Positions 8,343 to 15,634 of a stretch of 35,429 nucleotides of DNA are shown piece after piece. The stretch covers positions 1-35,429 of the forward strand of contig NZ_JAEMUI010000033.1 of the NCBI RefSeq assembly GCF_016461715.1. Direction: 5' to 3'. Source of the DNA: Marinomonas spartinae. Its GTDB lineage: Bacteria > Pseudomonadota > Gammaproteobacteria > Pseudomonadales > Marinomonadaceae. The translations under genes and the position numbers were made by a program. The notes beneath the pieces were generated by a model that saw nothing but the letters and a program-made list of their open reading frames with translations, did not search any database and had not been told where the DNA came from. Numbering within the stretch: the first letter of the stretch is position 1; each line of letters opens with the position of its first letter.

Positions 8343-8573
8343 ATGATGATCGTAGATTTAGTCGATGAAGTGGATTTTAAAGAGAAACTCATCGGTATTG
8401 GTGCACCAGTGGACACAGCTAAAGACTTAAAAGAAGTCGATACTTGTCTTGTGTCTTGGTTAAATGAGTGCCCAGAACAAATGTATTTCGTCAAACTGGT
8501 TTGCAAAGAGCTTATAGAAAGTAACGCCACCATTCTCCCCGAAGTCAAAACCATCATGCAGGCGTATCTCTAA
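8343..8573 (+). CDS. Small unknown acidic protein, last gene of the dgc operon
   Basis: The 76-residue product starts MMIVDLVDEVDFKEK and has no membrane segment or known motif that I recognise. It is rich in Asp, Glu and Lys and has two Cys residues (in DTCLVSW and LNECPEQ) and a third in KLVCKEL. I place the start at ATG 8343 because GGGAAGGGAG lies about 9 bases upstream; an in-frame TTG at 8322 would lie within that Shine-Dalgarno. It begins only 35 bases after etfB and ends just before a clear terminator, so it should be co-transcribed with dgcAB-etfAB. Its function is unknown; a role as a small accessory factor of the demethylase or ETF is only a guess from position. Confidence 0.65.
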   Translation: MMIVDLVDEVDFKEKLIGIGAPVDTAKDLKEVDTCLVSWLNECPEQMYFVKLVCKELIESNATILPEVKTIMQAYL

Positions 8574-8589
8574 TCTAATAAAGTCATTA

Positions 8590-8629
8590 AAAAAACGCTT
8601 TAACTCGATTTGAGTTAAGGCGTTTTTTT
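8590..8629 (+). terminator. Rho-independent terminator of the dgc operon
   Basis: A 17-bp stem (8590-8606 with 8612-8628) with one G-U pair and a 5-base loop ends in a run of seven T. It lies 17 bases after the stop of the small last gene. The A-run on the 5' side makes it potentially bidirectional. Confidence 0.9.
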
Positions 8630-8661
8630 ATGGACTGTATGTTGATTTATTTCTATTGGTT

Positions 8662-8800
8662 GAGACTTTTGCACGACTACTGCGCTTGCCAATACTTTGT
8701 TAAAAACAGGCTCAAAATGCTCATTTATAGCGATAAACTCCGCTTTCTCGTCTGTTTTTGCCGCGTTTTGGCGTCGCTCGTGACATCGTGCAAAGGTCTC
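8662..8800. mobile_element. MITE-like element, 139 bp, with 15-bp TIRs and 5-bp TSD
   Basis: GAGACTTTTGCACGA (8662-8676) and TCGTGCAAAGGTCTC (8786-8800) are terminal inverted repeats with one mismatch in 15. The element is flanked immediately on both sides by the direct repeat TGGTT (8657-8661 and 8801-8805), as expected from a 5-bp target duplication. The inner sequence shows further weak inverted similarity, including AAAAACAG-like blocks, and carries no transposase. It sits between the dgc terminator and gbcA. I take it as a non-autonomous miniature transposable element. The parent IS family cannot be named from here. A small open frame running across it (8630-8872) is not a credible gene. 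Confidence 0.75.
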
Positions 8801-8912
8801 TGGTTATCTCTAAAAGCCGTTACTGACAAAGGCTCTTCTTGTTGCGCTTCTTATCTTGCAGGTGAAAGGTAAATATGTAGAGAAAAGCTGTAGGGGTTTA
8901 AGAGGAGGTTGT

Positions 8913-8940
8913 ATGTGTGGAGTGCAATGACTCCACACAT
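8913..8940. terminator. Perfect 11-bp hairpin downstream of gbcA
   Basis: ATGTGTGGAGT (8913-8923) pairs exactly with ACTCCACACAT (8930-8940) around a 6-base loop. It lies 11 bases past the stop of gbcA, which reads leftwards. There is no strong T-run on the exit side, so it may be a weak terminator or an mRNA 3' stabiliser. Confidence 0.5.
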
Positions 8941-8951
8941 AGGTTACATAT

Positions 8952-10223
8952 TTAACGCTTCAAGTTTTTGAGAATGGTGTCTGAATACCAATCCAAGAAG
9001 TTAATCACTCCAAATTCATAGGTTTCGGAATAGGGGCCAGGTTCGTAGCCAATGGAGTTGATACCTTGCTGATTGCGCTCACCTAGTATTCTATCTTGGT
9101 CATTAGTAGCGTCCCAGACTTGGCGTAGTCGTTCAGGGTCGTAATCCACACCTTCGATAGCGTCTTTATGGACGAACCATTTTGTGGTCACCATGGTTTC
9201 TTGTGGGGAAATTGGCAACACTCGAAAGACGATAAAGTGGTCGGATTGCATATGATTCCACGAGTTAGGTAGGTGCAATATACGCATGGAACCAAGCTCT
9301 GGGTTTTTAATGCGCCCCAGCATCTTCTGACAGCCTGCTTCGCCGTCTATGGTCATCACTTTGGTGTTTTTCTTAAGGGGCATGCGCACGATGCGGTTGC
9401 GTTGTCGGCTACCAAAACTTTGGTGTTTGTGAGGAATGCCTTCGGCGTCCCACTTGTCGGCTTGAGATTGATAGTGGTCGAGGAAGTCCTGAGGAGCCCG
9501 AGGGTCGTTGGTGTCATCCCATTCCAGTAAGGTGTTAAGCAATTCTGGATGGTTATTGGCGCAATGGTAACATTCTCGGTTGTTTTCGATGACGAGCTTC
9601 CAATTCGCTTGTTCATACATGTTGGATTCGACGGCAAGCTTGGTATTTTCTACATCATAAGGCGCCATGTATTCATCTAATGTGGCTAAAAAGTCGTCGA
9701 AACCATCATCAGGGGCGTCTTTTCCTAAACAAACAAAGATAAACCCGCCAGCCGTTTTGCAATGGGCCGGTTTGAGTCCATGTTTTTTCATATCGAAGTC
9801 TTTGCTCATTTCTGTCCCAGCGAACAAGAGGTTGCCTTTTAAATCATAGGTCCACTGGTGATAAGGACACACTAGGTTTGCTACTTTGCCTCGATGTTCA
9901 GTACAAATGACAGAGCCACGGTGGCGACAGGTATTGTGAAAGGCATTCACATTACCGTCGCCATCACGTACGAGGAAAACGGGATTTTGACCGATTTCGA
10001 CGGTGAAGTAATCGCCCTTTTTGGGGATCTCGCTGGTCATACCAACAAATAGCCACTCTTTGTTAAAGATCTCTTCCATGTCGATACGAAATGTATGCGG
10101 ATCATTATAAAGTTCAGCACTAAGAGAATAGTTCTGTTGGCGTTGTTCAAGTGCGTTCGCTACTGAGGCGCGAGCCTCGTCAAGCGTATTATGCCGTATA
10201 TTTATTAAATCTATTTGCTTCAT
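8952..10223 (-). CDS. gbcA: Glycine betaine monooxygenase, Rieske oxygenase subunit GbcA
   Basis: The 423-residue protein is a ring-hydroxylating-type Rieske oxygenase. The 2Fe-2S Rieske centre is Cys99-x-His101 and Cys119-x2-His122. The mononuclear iron site follows in the pattern E213-x3-E217-x2-H220-x4-H225, where the family has (D/E)x3Dx2Hx4H. With GbcB it removes one methyl of glycine betaine, giving dimethylglycine and formaldehyde with use of O2. The length is close to Pseudomonas GbcA. It is transcribed leftwards, divergently from gbcB, sharing a 255-base control region that carries a 14-bp direct repeat. An AAGGA lies about 12 bases before the start. Carnitine and stachydrine oxygenases are relatives, but the gbcB/gbdR/dgcAB setting makes betaine the best substrate call. 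Confidence 0.95.
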   Translation of the reverse strand: MKQIDLINIRHNTLDEARASVANALEQRQQNYSLSAELYNDPHTFRIDMEEIFNKEWLFVGMTSEIPKKGDYFTVEIGQNPVFLVRDGDGNVNAFHNTCRHRGSVICTEHRGKVANLVCPYHQWTYDLKGNLLFAGTEMSKDFDMKKHGLKPAHCKTAGGFIFVCLGKDAPDDGFDDFLATLDEYMAPYDVENTKLAVESNMYEQANWKLVIENNRECYHCANNHPELLNTLLEWDDTNDPRAPQDFLDHYQSQADKWDAEGIPHKHQSFGSRQRNRIVRMPLKKNTKVMTIDGEAGCQKMLGRIKNPELGSMRILHLPNSWNHMQSDHFIVFRVLPISPQETMVTTKWFVHKDAIEGVDYDPERLRQVWDATNDQDRILGERNQQGINSIGYEPGPYSETYEFGVINFLDWYSDTILKNLKR

Positions 10224-10478
10224 CTTTCTGGATCCTTCATAACAAAAAGATAGATGGAAGAGAACTGTGAAAGGCTATCTTCGCTTAAATAGGGGGTATA
10301 AATATGCCTATTCACGACATGACAAAGTATTTAAATCGACGCTAAGAAATGAGGGTAACCATCTTTGTCTAGGGCAGTGACTGCATTGAGCAACTTCATG
10401 TCGCTAATGGTTAATTTGCATTGAGCAACTCAAACGAGAATGGCCGACATGTCATCATCTTTTAGTTAGGAAGCCTTT
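10224..10478. promoter_or_regulatory. Divergent gbcA-gbcB control region with direct repeats
   Basis: This 255-base gap must hold both divergent promoters. The 14-mer TGCATTGAGCAACT occurs twice in direct orientation (10382-10395 and 10417-10430), 35 bases apart. The heptamer CGACATG occurs at 10315-10321 and 10445-10451 and inverted at 10397-10403. AraC-family activators often bind direct repeats, so these are candidate GbdR sites. The assignment is inference; gbdR itself lies 1.3 kb downstream. Confidence 0.55.
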
Positions 10479-11606
10479 ATGAGTGATTCAAATACTACGG
10501 CCATCAACACCGATTATTTTGCTCCCGTCCATACCCAAACATGGGTTAATGGTCGACATAATGTCCGTTGTGTGAAGATGATTCACGAAACTTGGGATGT
10601 TTGTACCTATTGCTTTATGGCGCAACAACCAGTGATGTTCTTTTTCAAACCGGGCCAATTTGTCACTTTAGAATTGGAAATCAACGGTAAACAGGTGATG
10701 CGTTCTTATACTATTTCCAGTTCGCCTTCTGTGCCTTACAGCTTTTCGATCACGGTAAAGCGGGTGCCAGGTGGAGAGGTGTCTAATTGGTTGTATGAGA
10801 ATATGACCGTAGGGACAGAACTGGCTGTGCATGGGCCTGCTGGTCAATTTAACTGCATTGATTTTCCTGCTGAAAAAGTTCTACTGCTTTCTGGTGGCGT
10901 TGGTATTACCCCGGTCATGTCGATGGCACGTTGGTTCTTTGATACCAATGCAGAGGTAGATGTTACTTTTATTCACAGTGCTCGTTCACCTAGAGACGTT
11001 ATTTTTGCTCGTGAGCTCGATCACATGGCGTCGCGAATTGATAATTTTAGTCTACATATGATTGTGGAGCGCATGGAAAACGGTTTGGCTTGGCATGGTT
11101 ATCGGGGCTTTTTAGATATCCATAAGCTGAATATGATTGCGCCTGATTTCATGGAACGAGAAATTTTTTGCTGTGGACCTGCACCTTATATGCGAGCAGT
11201 AAAAACCCTTCTAAAGGAGAAAGGGTTTGATATGTCTCACTACCATGAGGAGTCGTTTGGGGCGACCCCCGTGGAAGTTGTTGAAGATGCTATTGAATTG
11301 GCCGAGGTTGCGCAAGCGGAGGCTGAGTCCATTGTAGAAACGGATTTGATGACCATTTCGTTTGCTAAGCAAGGTAAGAGTATTCAGGTGCCTCAAGGGG
11401 AAACCCTGCATAACGCAGCTGCGAGACTGGATTTGATGATTCCTAAAGCCTGCGGCATGGGGATTTGTGGTACCTGTAAGGTACTGGTCGCCAATGGGGA
11501 AACGCAAATGGAACATAACGGCGGTATTACTGATGAGGATGTGGAAGCGGGTTATGTCTTGTCCTGTTGTACTGTTGCGAAATCCGATGTTGTGATTGAT
11601 TTTTAA
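10479..11606 (+). CDS. gbcB: Glycine betaine monooxygenase reductase subunit GbcB
   Basis: The 375-residue protein is a phthalate-dioxygenase-reductase-type electron carrier. It has an FAD-binding domain with RSYTISSSP near residues 74-82, an NAD-binding domain with LSGGVGITPVMSMA near 138-151, and a C-terminal plant-type 2Fe-2S ferredoxin (Cys325, Cys330, Cys333 and Cys363). It would carry electrons from NAD(P)H to the GbcA Rieske centre. An acidic, Ala/Glu-rich linker near residues 268-285 joins the ferredoxin to the rest. The start follows TTAGGAAG at a good distance. It is divergent from gbcA and is followed 197 bases later by gbdR in the same direction. The length fits Pseudomonas GbcB (about 366). 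Confidence 0.94.
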   Translation: MSDSNTTAINTDYFAPVHTQTWVNGRHNVRCVKMIHETWDVCTYCFMAQQPVMFFFKPGQFVTLELEINGKQVMRSYTISSSPSVPYSFSITVKRVPGGEVSNWLYENMTVGTELAVHGPAGQFNCIDFPAEKVLLLSGGVGITPVMSMARWFFDTNAEVDVTFIHSARSPRDVIFARELDHMASRIDNFSLHMIVERMENGLAWHGYRGFLDIHKLNMIAPDFMEREIFCCGPAPYMRAVKTLLKEKGFDMSHYHEESFGATPVEVVEDAIELAEVAQAEAESIVETDLMTISFAKQGKSIQVPQGETLHNAAARLDLMIPKACGMGICGTCKVLVANGETQMEHNGGITDEDVEAGYVLSCCTVAKSDVVIDF

Positions 11607-11803
11607 TCTTACTTTTGTGTCAAGTCGTTCATGGTCAATTAATGGGCAAGAGTGTTCTTAATCGGTGCGTTTTAACACGGACGTTTTTAAACGATATTGT
11701 TATGGTTAGGTGAGTGGGTTATTTCTTAACGACTGACAAGTTTCCACTAATTGGTCTATATTTTGCTTTGTTATGAGGAGCATTGTTTAGGAGGGAATAA
11801 GTT

Positions 11804-12931
11804 ATGTTGATAGGAACTGCAGAAGCCGCCCATAAGCCGAATAAAAAAGTGACTAAGGTTGGGTTCCTTCTCTTAGATCATTTCACCATGATCGCGTTAG
11901 CTTCTTCGATTGAGCCTCTTCGTATGGCTAATCAGTTATCTGCCGAGGAATTGTATAGTTGGCAACTTATTTCGGAAACCGGACAATCGGTGACCGCGAG
12001 TGATGGCTTGAGCTTAAGTGCGGATTTTTCAATGCAAGAGGCTCCCCACTTCGATTTTATTTTTGTTGCAGGTGGATTGGATATTACGCGCTCTTATACC
12101 TCTAAGCAGGTTTCTTGGTTACAACAAAAGGCCCGACAAAATGTCACTCTTGGCGGCATTTGCACTGGCGCTTATGTGCTGGCTCATGCTGGATTAATGA
12201 ACGACTATCAATGCAGCATTCATTGGGAATGTCTAACAGCGTTGCAAGAGAATTATCCTAAGGTAAAGAGTAACAATCAGTTGTTTTCTATTGATCGTAA
12301 CCGCTTAACCTCATCGGGTGGCAGTGCTCCAATGGATATGTTTTTGACCATGATTGCTCGTCAACATGGTGCTAAATTGTCGAATGCTGTGTCCGATATG
12401 TTTATCTGTGAACGTATTCGTGGTGAGTCCGATATACAGCGAATGCCATTGCGTCAGGTCAATAATGGCGTAAGTTGTACGCCTAAGTTATTGGATGTTA
12501 TTCAATTAATGGAAAACAACTTGGAAGAGCCAATTGAACTCGATGAGATGGCGGTCTTTGTGGGAGTGTCTCGTCGTCAGATAGAGCGTATGTTCCATAA
12601 GTATTTGGATTGTTCGCCATCGCGTTATTATCTACGATTACGATTGGATAGGGCGCGTCAATTATTGAAACAGTCCAGTATGTCCATTGTCGAAATTTCG
12701 ACAGCTTGCGGGTTTATTTCTACACCACATTTTAGTCGTTGTTATCGTAAGCATTTAGGGGTCTCCCCACGCGATGATAGAAAAATGGCATGGTCGCAAG
12801 CGGTTATTACACCTCTGCTAGAGGACACGGCTTTCCCCGAGCCTGTTGCTCACTTGCTTATGCCACATGCAGCATCGGCTTTATCGAAAGCGCATTCAGA
12901 GCCAAGCTATGGGTCAGTGTCGTTAACCTAA
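11804..12931 (+). CDS. gbdR: AraC-family activator GbdR with DJ-1/PfpI-like sensor domain
   Basis: The 375-residue protein has an N-terminal DJ-1/PfpI (GATase1-like) domain at about residues 20-190, including GGICTGAYVLAHAG, and a C-terminal double helix-turn-helix of AraC type at about 225-325 (DEMAVFVGVSRRQIERMF, then STPHFSRCYRKHLGVSP). This build and the length are those of Pseudomonas GbdR, which activates betaine and dimethylglycine catabolism genes when those compounds bind. It lies directly after gbcB, and its start has a GGAGGGA Shine-Dalgarno. CdhR and SouR of carnitine and sarcosine catabolism share the same architecture, but the betaine genes on both sides favour GbdR. Likely targets are the gbcA-gbcB intergenic region and the promoter before the dipeptidase-like gene. 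Confidence 0.88.
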   Translation: MLIGTAEAAHKPNKKVTKVGFLLLDHFTMIALASSIEPLRMANQLSAEELYSWQLISETGQSVTASDGLSLSADFSMQEAPHFDFIFVAGGLDITRSYTSKQVSWLQQKARQNVTLGGICTGAYVLAHAGLMNDYQCSIHWECLTALQENYPKVKSNNQLFSIDRNRLTSSGGSAPMDMFLTMIARQHGAKLSNAVSDMFICERIRGESDIQRMPLRQVNNGVSCTPKLLDVIQLMENNLEEPIELDEMAVFVGVSRRQIERMFHKYLDCSPSRYYLRLRLDRARQLLKQSSMSIVEISTACGFISTPHFSRCYRKHLGVSPRDDRKMAWSQAVITPLLEDTAFPEPVAHLLMPHAASALSKAHSEPSYGSVSLT

Positions 12932-12946
12932 TCTATCGTTAATGAA

Positions 12947-12985
12947 GCAGTAACAGCGTTTGCCTTGAATGGCTGTTGTTACTGC
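12947..12985 (+). terminator. Candidate terminator hairpin after gbdR
   Basis: GCAGTAACAGC (12947-12957) pairs with GCTGTTGTTACTGC (12972-12985) with a 3-base bulge, followed by a pyrimidine-rich tract. It lies 16 bases after the gbdR stop. The tail is not a pure T-run, so termination strength is uncertain. Confidence 0.5.
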
Positions 12986-13081
12986 CAACCTTTCTCCCTT
13001 TCTGTCATTTTATCGCCAATGGTGTTGCTTTATTCTAGGATGTTATTCACAGTTAGACCCTCATTCTATTTAGGGGGTTTC

Positions 13082-13645
13082 ATGAAAGACTTAGTGACTA
13101 ACCGATTAATAATCCGATCTTTTTTCGAAACCGATGTCGATGGTTTATTCGAATACTTGTCAATGCCTCGTGTGAATTGTTTTCTGGATGATAAAATCAC
13201 CACACTTGAGGAAGCAAAGCAAAAAGTGAAAGAGCGTTGTCAAGATGAATGGTGTGCTGCTGTCACTTTAAGAGACACTGGTGAGCTAATCGGTGAGCTT
13301 TTTTTTCACCCAGAAGAGCGCTACATCCAAAACGGACAAGAGGCAGACACCTACAATGTTGGGTGGAATTTTAATGGGCGGTTTGAGGGGAAGGGCTTCG
13401 CGAGCGAAAGTGCGCATGCTCTGTTTGATTATTTGTTTATGGATAAAAATGCCAGACGACTCTATGCCTTTGTAGAAGATGATAATATTAAATCACAAGC
13501 ATTAAGCGAAAGGCTTGGCATGCGTAAGGAGGGATGCTTTGTGGAATTTGTCTCATTTATCAACCACCCAGATGGAATGCCTAAGTACGAGAATACACTT
13601 CAATACGCGATCTTAAAAAAAGAGTGGTTGCTCAGAAACAACTAG
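13082..13645 (+). CDS. GNAT N-acetyltransferase, RimJ/RimL type
   Basis: The product (187 residues from ATG 13082) has the RimJ/RimL-like GNAT layout. It begins with TNRLIIRSFFETDVD, has an aromatic strand ending WNFNGRFEGKGFASE (the acetyl-CoA loop region, degenerate relative to the usual R/Q-x-x-G-x-G/A), and finishes with ARRLYAFVEDDNIKSQALSERLGMR. It should transfer an acetyl group from acetyl-CoA to an amine or protein N-terminus; the substrate cannot be told. I chose ATG 13082 because TTAGGGGG lies just upstream and the homologous region begins there. An in-frame open stretch back to 12965 has no supporting features. It stands alone between gbdR and an AhpD-like gene and has no evident link to betaine metabolism. 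Confidence 0.82.
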   Translation: MKDLVTNRLIIRSFFETDVDGLFEYLSMPRVNCFLDDKITTLEEAKQKVKERCQDEWCAAVTLRDTGELIGELFFHPEERYIQNGQEADTYNVGWNFNGRFEGKGFASESAHALFDYLFMDKNARRLYAFVEDDNIKSQALSERLGMRKEGCFVEFVSFINHPDGMPKYENTLQYAILKKEWLLRNN

Positions 13646-13755
13646 ATTGAGTCACCAAGTATTGCTCTATATCAAAACGCTTTTATCCTCTCAGTTTATT
13701 ATAAGCTTATTCTTTAATGGAATTAGTCGTAAACAATCTAATATGAGGTGAGTGG

Positions 13756-14097
13756 ATGAAAAGTTATAAAGAGATTAATAAAGAGCAAAATGCCTTTGCG
13801 AGGGAGTACCGCAAGTCATCTCCTGCTATTTTGGATGGCTTCATGACCATGTATAAGGCTTCTATGAGCGAAGGAGCCTTATCTAACAAAGTAAAAGAGC
13901 TAATGGCGTTAGGTATCGGCATTGCTGCGCGTTGCGATGGCTGTATTGCCTCCCATGCTAAAGCTTCAATTCATGCTGGCGCCACAAGGGAAGAGTTGGT
14001 CGAAACCATTGATGTGGCCGTTATGATGGGCGGTGGGCCGTCTGTTATTTATGGTACACAAGCTTTAGCTGCTGTGGATGAATTCTTGGCGGATTAA
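13756..14097 (+). CDS. Carboxymuconolactone decarboxylase / AhpD-family protein
   Basis: The 113-residue product is a single CMD domain with the AhpD-type redox motif Cys60-x2-Cys63-x3-His67 (RCDGCIASHAKA), followed by the helix GATREELVETIDVAVMMGG. Members with this CxxC...H signature act as thiol-dependent peroxidases or as small disulfide redox proteins. The canonical decarboxylase role is unlikely with these cysteines. GAGGTGAG lies just upstream of the start. The gene appears monocistronic: a perfect 17-bp terminator stem lies 105 bases downstream. The peroxide substrate and partner reductase are not identifiable here. Confidence 0.85.
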   Translation: MKSYKEINKEQNAFAREYRKSSPAILDGFMTMYKASMSEGALSNKVKELMALGIGIAARCDGCIASHAKASIHAGATREELVETIDVAVMMGGGPSVIYGTQALAAVDEFLAD

Positions 14098-14201
14098 AAT
14101 TGTGAATAGACTGGTTGTAGGCTCATTGTGTTATTTTTGCTTTTATTAAGTGTTATAAAAATACCAATAGTACCTTAGTGGTTAATATATCCAGTTGTTA
14201 G

Positions 14202-14244
14202 TGTAAAAAAGGCGAATAGATTGAATTTATTCGCCTTTTTTACA
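14202..14244. terminator. Bidirectional rho-independent terminator
   Basis: A perfect 17-bp stem (14202-14218 with 14228-14244) with a 9-base loop carries an A6 run on one arm and a T6 run on the other. It can serve the AhpD-like gene from the left and the reverse-strand LysR remnant from the right. Confidence 0.9.
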
Positions 14245-14245
14245 T

Positions 14246-14632
14246 TTAAGGAAAAGAAGTTGTTTTATTGAATGTTTTCGATTGATTAATGATAAAGTCT
14301 GAAAATATTTTGATATGGTTTGGCTGGGTGTGGTTTTTAAGCTGAATTAGGTAAATGTCTCTTTCAATATTGATGTCTTCAAAGGGAATGATGACAATGT
14401 TTTTATGTTTGAATTGAAATAAGGTTAATCCCGTTGTGATGCTGATTCCGTAATTAGCGGAAATAAGTCCCATCATGGTCGTTAGCTGTTGCACTTCTAG
14501 ACGATAGTTTAGCTGTATCCCTTTCTTTTCAAACAGCTTGTCCGTGTATTGTCGAATGCTGGTACGAGGGCTAAAGCCGATAAAGGGATGCTGATATACC
14601 TCTTCTAATGATACTTTATGACGCTTCGCCAG
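14246..14632 (-). pseudogene. LysR-type regulator remnant (C-terminal half of effector domain)
   Basis: Read leftwards from 14632, an open frame of about 128 codons gives the C-terminal half of a LysR substrate-binding domain: LAKRHKVSLEEVYQHPFIGF, then GLISANYGISI, then IIPFEDINIERDIYLIQLKN. The frame is closed by a TAA directly upstream (14635-14633). No N-terminal winged helix can be found in the bases up to the sirtuin gene. An in-frame ATG at 14494 would give only 82 residues of the domain. The 5' end is therefore lost and the gene is dead. The break point coincides with a GTTAATTT-T-AAATTAAC palindrome (14632-14648). The shared terminator at 14202-14244 is probably its original terminator. 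Confidence 0.7.
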
Positions 14633-14818
14633 TTAATTTTAAATTAACATGGTTAAGTGTTCACGAAAAAGCTTTCCCATCATTATTGGATATCGAATAA
14701 GCTTGAATCGAGACTTGATAGCGCTTTCTCGTCGTGTTGTAGTATTGTTAGTATATTAAGTGTTTTGTTTGCAGAGAGTACTTAATGCCATATTGTATTT
14801 TTATTTGCGTGGCGTTAT
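14633..14818. other. Gap between LysR remnant and sirtuin gene
   Basis: About 186 bases without a supported gene. The part next to the LysR remnant holds a 17-base palindrome (14632-14648). A short leftward open frame in another phase (ending at that palindrome) reads a basic peptide containing KLFREHLTMLI that I cannot match to LysR or to any family. The right end must hold the sirtuin promoter; the region is AT-rich but no boxes can be named. Confidence 0.4.
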
Positions 14819-15547
14819 GTGGTAGAGGTGACTGTGAAGCCTGAGATCAATCCTAATAAAATTGTTGTCTTTACTGGTGCAGGGATAAGCGCGGAAAGTG
14901 GCTTACAGACCTTTCGTGATTCCAATGGGCTTTGGAATAATGTAGACGTTGCCGATGTGGCAACGCCCGAGGCGTGGGAGGCGAATCCGCAATTTGTTTT
15001 AGACTTCTATAATAAAAGAAGAAAAGAAGCCTTTGAGGCCTCGCCTAATCCTGCTCATTATGCTGTGGCAAAGCTCGAAGAAAAGTATGAGGTGGTTGTC
15101 ATCACTCAAAATGTTGATGACCTCCACGAACGGGCAGGTTCTAGTAAGGTAATCCATGTTCATGGATTACTTAAAAACGCTCGAAGCAGTGTCAATGATG
15201 CCTTGCTCTACCTTTACGACCAAGGCAAGCCCATACAAATGGGCGATCTATGCGAAGAGGAGAGTCAACTTAGACCGGATATTGTTTGGTTTGGCGAACA
15301 AATTCACCATTATGAAACAGCGAGAAAGCAACTTGTTGCGGCGGGAAAAGTTTTGGTGGTAGGTACTTCTCTGTCCGTCTTCCCTGCTGCGGATATCCTG
15401 AAAAAAGCACGATACAACGCTGAAAAAATCATTGTGACCAAACAAATTGATAAAAGACCGGCGGGCTTTAAACTGTTCAGAGGCAACGCCAGCTCACTGG
15501 TTCCTTCCATTGTTGATGATTGGCTGAATGGTCAGTCTGTTAGCTAA
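14819..15547 (+). CDS. SIR2-family NAD-dependent deacylase lacking the zinc cysteines
   Basis: The product (up to 242 residues) is a sirtuin. The NAD-binding motif GAGISAESG begins near residue 20, followed by TFRDSNGLW, TQNVDDLHERAG and the catalytic His115 in HVHG. The C-terminal GTSLSVFPAA also fits. The family removes acyl groups from protein lysines with NAD use. Unlike CobB, the module after the catalytic His has no CxxC pairs; the whole protein has a single Cys, in GDLCEEE. It belongs to the zinc-free bacterial sirtuin branch I know from Bacteroides-type sequences. The start is uncertain: only GTG codons (14819, 14828, 14834) precede the fold, and the AGAGGTGA motif is too close to 14834. 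It is probably monocistronic. Confidence 0.87.
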   Translation: MVEVTVKPEINPNKIVVFTGAGISAESGLQTFRDSNGLWNNVDVADVATPEAWEANPQFVLDFYNKRRKEAFEASPNPAHYAVAKLEEKYEVVVITQNVDDLHERAGSSKVIHVHGLLKNARSSVNDALLYLYDQGKPIQMGDLCEEESQLRPDIVWFGEQIHHYETARKQLVAAGKVLVVGTSLSVFPAADILKKARYNAEKIIVTKQIDKRPAGFKLFRGNASSLVPSIVDDWLNGQSVS

Positions 15548-15634
15548 AGGGACTTCACTTATTGGTTGTCCTCACCATTTGAACTTGAACCCCTGAAAAA
15601 GTCAGTTCGACGCAATCTCGATTGCGCGACTTTA

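Noticed and set aside
8630..8872. An 80-codon open frame after the dgc terminator
   Set aside because: It runs across the MITE-like element, begins inside the terminator region, lacks a ribosome site, and gives a Cys/Leu-rich peptide without family likeness.
12965..13081. Upstream extension of the acetyltransferase frame
   Set aside because: The extra 39 residues have no family likeness and the ATG at 13082 has its own ribosome site.
14633..14760. Possible N-terminal part of the LysR gene or a transposase fragment
   Set aside because: A short leftward frame gives a basic peptide with KLFREHLTMLI, but it matches neither a winged helix nor any transposase that I can recognise.
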